DNA from: Stenotrophomonas koreensis
Lineage (GTDB): Bacteria > Pseudomonadota > Gammaproteobacteria > Xanthomonadales > Xanthomonadaceae
Direction: 5' to 3'
DNA length: 47,807 bases
NCBI RefSeq assembly: GCF_001431525.1
Contig: NZ_LDJH01000010.1
Coordinates: forward strand, 1 to 47,807
The position numbers and the translations under genes are program-made. The notes below the pieces were generated by a model, which was given only the letters and a program-made list of their open reading frames with translations, searched no databases and had not been told where the DNA came from. This document shows, one piece after another, positions 47,138-47,807 of this stretch (positions are counted from its first letter, which is position 1; every line of letters starts with the position of its first letter).

Positions 47138-47807
47138 ATGCGCCACGCTCGTGTACTTGCCGTAACCGCTGTTCTCGCCATTCCTGCCCTGCTGGCTGTG
47201 GCCATCGCCCAGACCAGCGTCTCGGCATTGCCGGACAACGAGCAGATCCAGGTGACCCCGCTGGAGGCACCGAGCCTGCAGGGCACCACCTGGGGCGATG
47301 CCCAGGCCGGACAGGCCAAGGCCGCCGCCTGCGTGGCCTGCCATGGCATCGACGGCAATTCGGGCATGGACATCTACCCTTCCATCGCCGGCCAGAACGA
47401 GCGCTATATCGCCGAGCAGATCGGCCTGATTGCCAGCGGCCAGCGCGGCGGGCTGGCGTTGGCGATGCAGCCCTTTGTCACCGACCTGAGCGCGCAGGAC
47501 ATGCGTGATATCGGCGCCTGGTATGCCAGCCAGAAAGCCAGTGCCGGGCTCGCCGATGACACCCCGATCAGCGAAGGCCCACTGGCCGGGCAGCCGTTCT
47601 ATGCGATCGGCCAGCAGCTGTACCGCGGTGGCGATGCCCAGCGCGGCATCCCGGCCTGCATTGCCTGCCACGGCCCCACCGGCGCCGGCAACCCCGGCCC
47701 CGGCTGGCCCCACATTGCCGGCCAGCACGCCAGCTACATCAGCCAGCGCCTGCAGCAGTACCGCAGTGGCGAGCACACCCTGCAGCAGGCGGCCAACTTC
47801 CAGATCA
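47138..47807 (+). CDS. Cytochrome c4, dihaem (3' end outside window)
   Basis: The first 223 codons are present. The protein is a periplasmic dihaem electron carrier. A Sec signal (VLAVTAVLAIPALLAVAIA) is followed by two cytochrome c domains with haem motifs CVACH and CIACH, and by repeated IAGQ..YI segments (IAGQNERYI, IAGQHASYI), typical of cytochrome c4, an electron donor to terminal oxidases. CGGAG lies about 8 nt before the ATG. The reading frame is open at the last base of the window. Confidence 0.93.
   Translation, partial: MRHARVLAVTAVLAIPALLAVAIAQTSVSALPDNEQIQVTPLEAPSLQGTTWGDAQAGQAKAAACVACHGIDGNSGMDIYPSIAGQNERYIAEQIGLIASGQRGGLALAMQPFVTDLSAQDMRDIGAWYASQKASAGLADDTPISEGPLAGQPFYAIGQQLYRGGDAQRGIPACIACHGPTGAGNPGPGWPHIAGQHASYISQRLQQYRSGEHTLQQAANFQI

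Overview
The window is high-GC chromosomal DNA from a gammaproteobacterium of the order Lysobacterales (Xanthomonadales), most likely Stenotrophomonas or a close relative. The best marker is the block at 9.3-16.6 kb. It has the order tolC, pcm, tetR-type regulator, and divergently membrane-fusion protein and RND permease, which is the arrangement known from S. maltophilia as tolCSm-pcm-smeRo-smeOP. I saw no tRNA, rRNA, CRISPR array, transposase, integrase or phage gene. Most of the window is core or conserved accessory chromosome.

Layout. 1-2.1 kb: an intergenic repeat zone (hexamer tandem repeat, two perfect hairpins, a 34-bp direct repeat) followed by one visibly AT-richer gene for a P-loop ATPase that I cannot assign. 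This is the only part that looks horizontally acquired. 2.1-6.2 kb: leucine genes leuC-leuD-leuB, with a divergent LysR regulator. 6.25-9.2 kb: a large membrane diguanylate cyclase with a periplasmic beta-propeller sensor. 9.3-16.6 kb: the smeOP-tolC efflux locus. 16.6-24 kb: envelope genes (waaA, lpxL, an O-antigen ligase/polymerase-like protein, a GT4 glycosyltransferase), a small zinc-finger protein and maeB. 24-27.5 kb: a DUF1611 (DgcN-type) protein, a GltS sodium/glutamate symporter and a LysR regulator, which together suggest glutamate, possibly D-glutamate, use.

27.5-37.6 kb: rsgA; an alaA-like aminotransferase with an overlapping methyltransferase; a membrane-anchored polysaccharide deacetylase; a three-domain monothiol glutaredoxin; a DUF924 protein; two overlapping amidohydrolase-family genes, of which the second lacks the metal-binding motif; a DegV protein; and a small unknown protein. 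37.6-40.6 kb: a formaldehyde detoxification operon frmR-frmA-methyltransferase-fghA with a recognisable FrmR operator. 40.7-47.8 kb: a chrA chromate transporter broken by a one-base frameshift, an exported protein of unknown function, a GST, plant-type glutamate-cysteine ligase, a VIT-family metal transporter, engB, and a cytochrome c4 gene cut off by the window end.

Several genes converge on thiol and electrophile chemistry. Glutathione synthesis (gshA-type ligase), glutathione-dependent formaldehyde oxidation (frmA, fghA), a GST and the CGFS glutaredoxin fusion all lie in the right-hand 16 kb. I found no clear multi-gene undescribed system. The best leads are the glutaredoxin/A-type-like/rhodanese fusion, the amidohydrolase plus pseudo-amidohydrolase pair, and the orphan ATPase beside the repeats, whose partners could lie left of the window.
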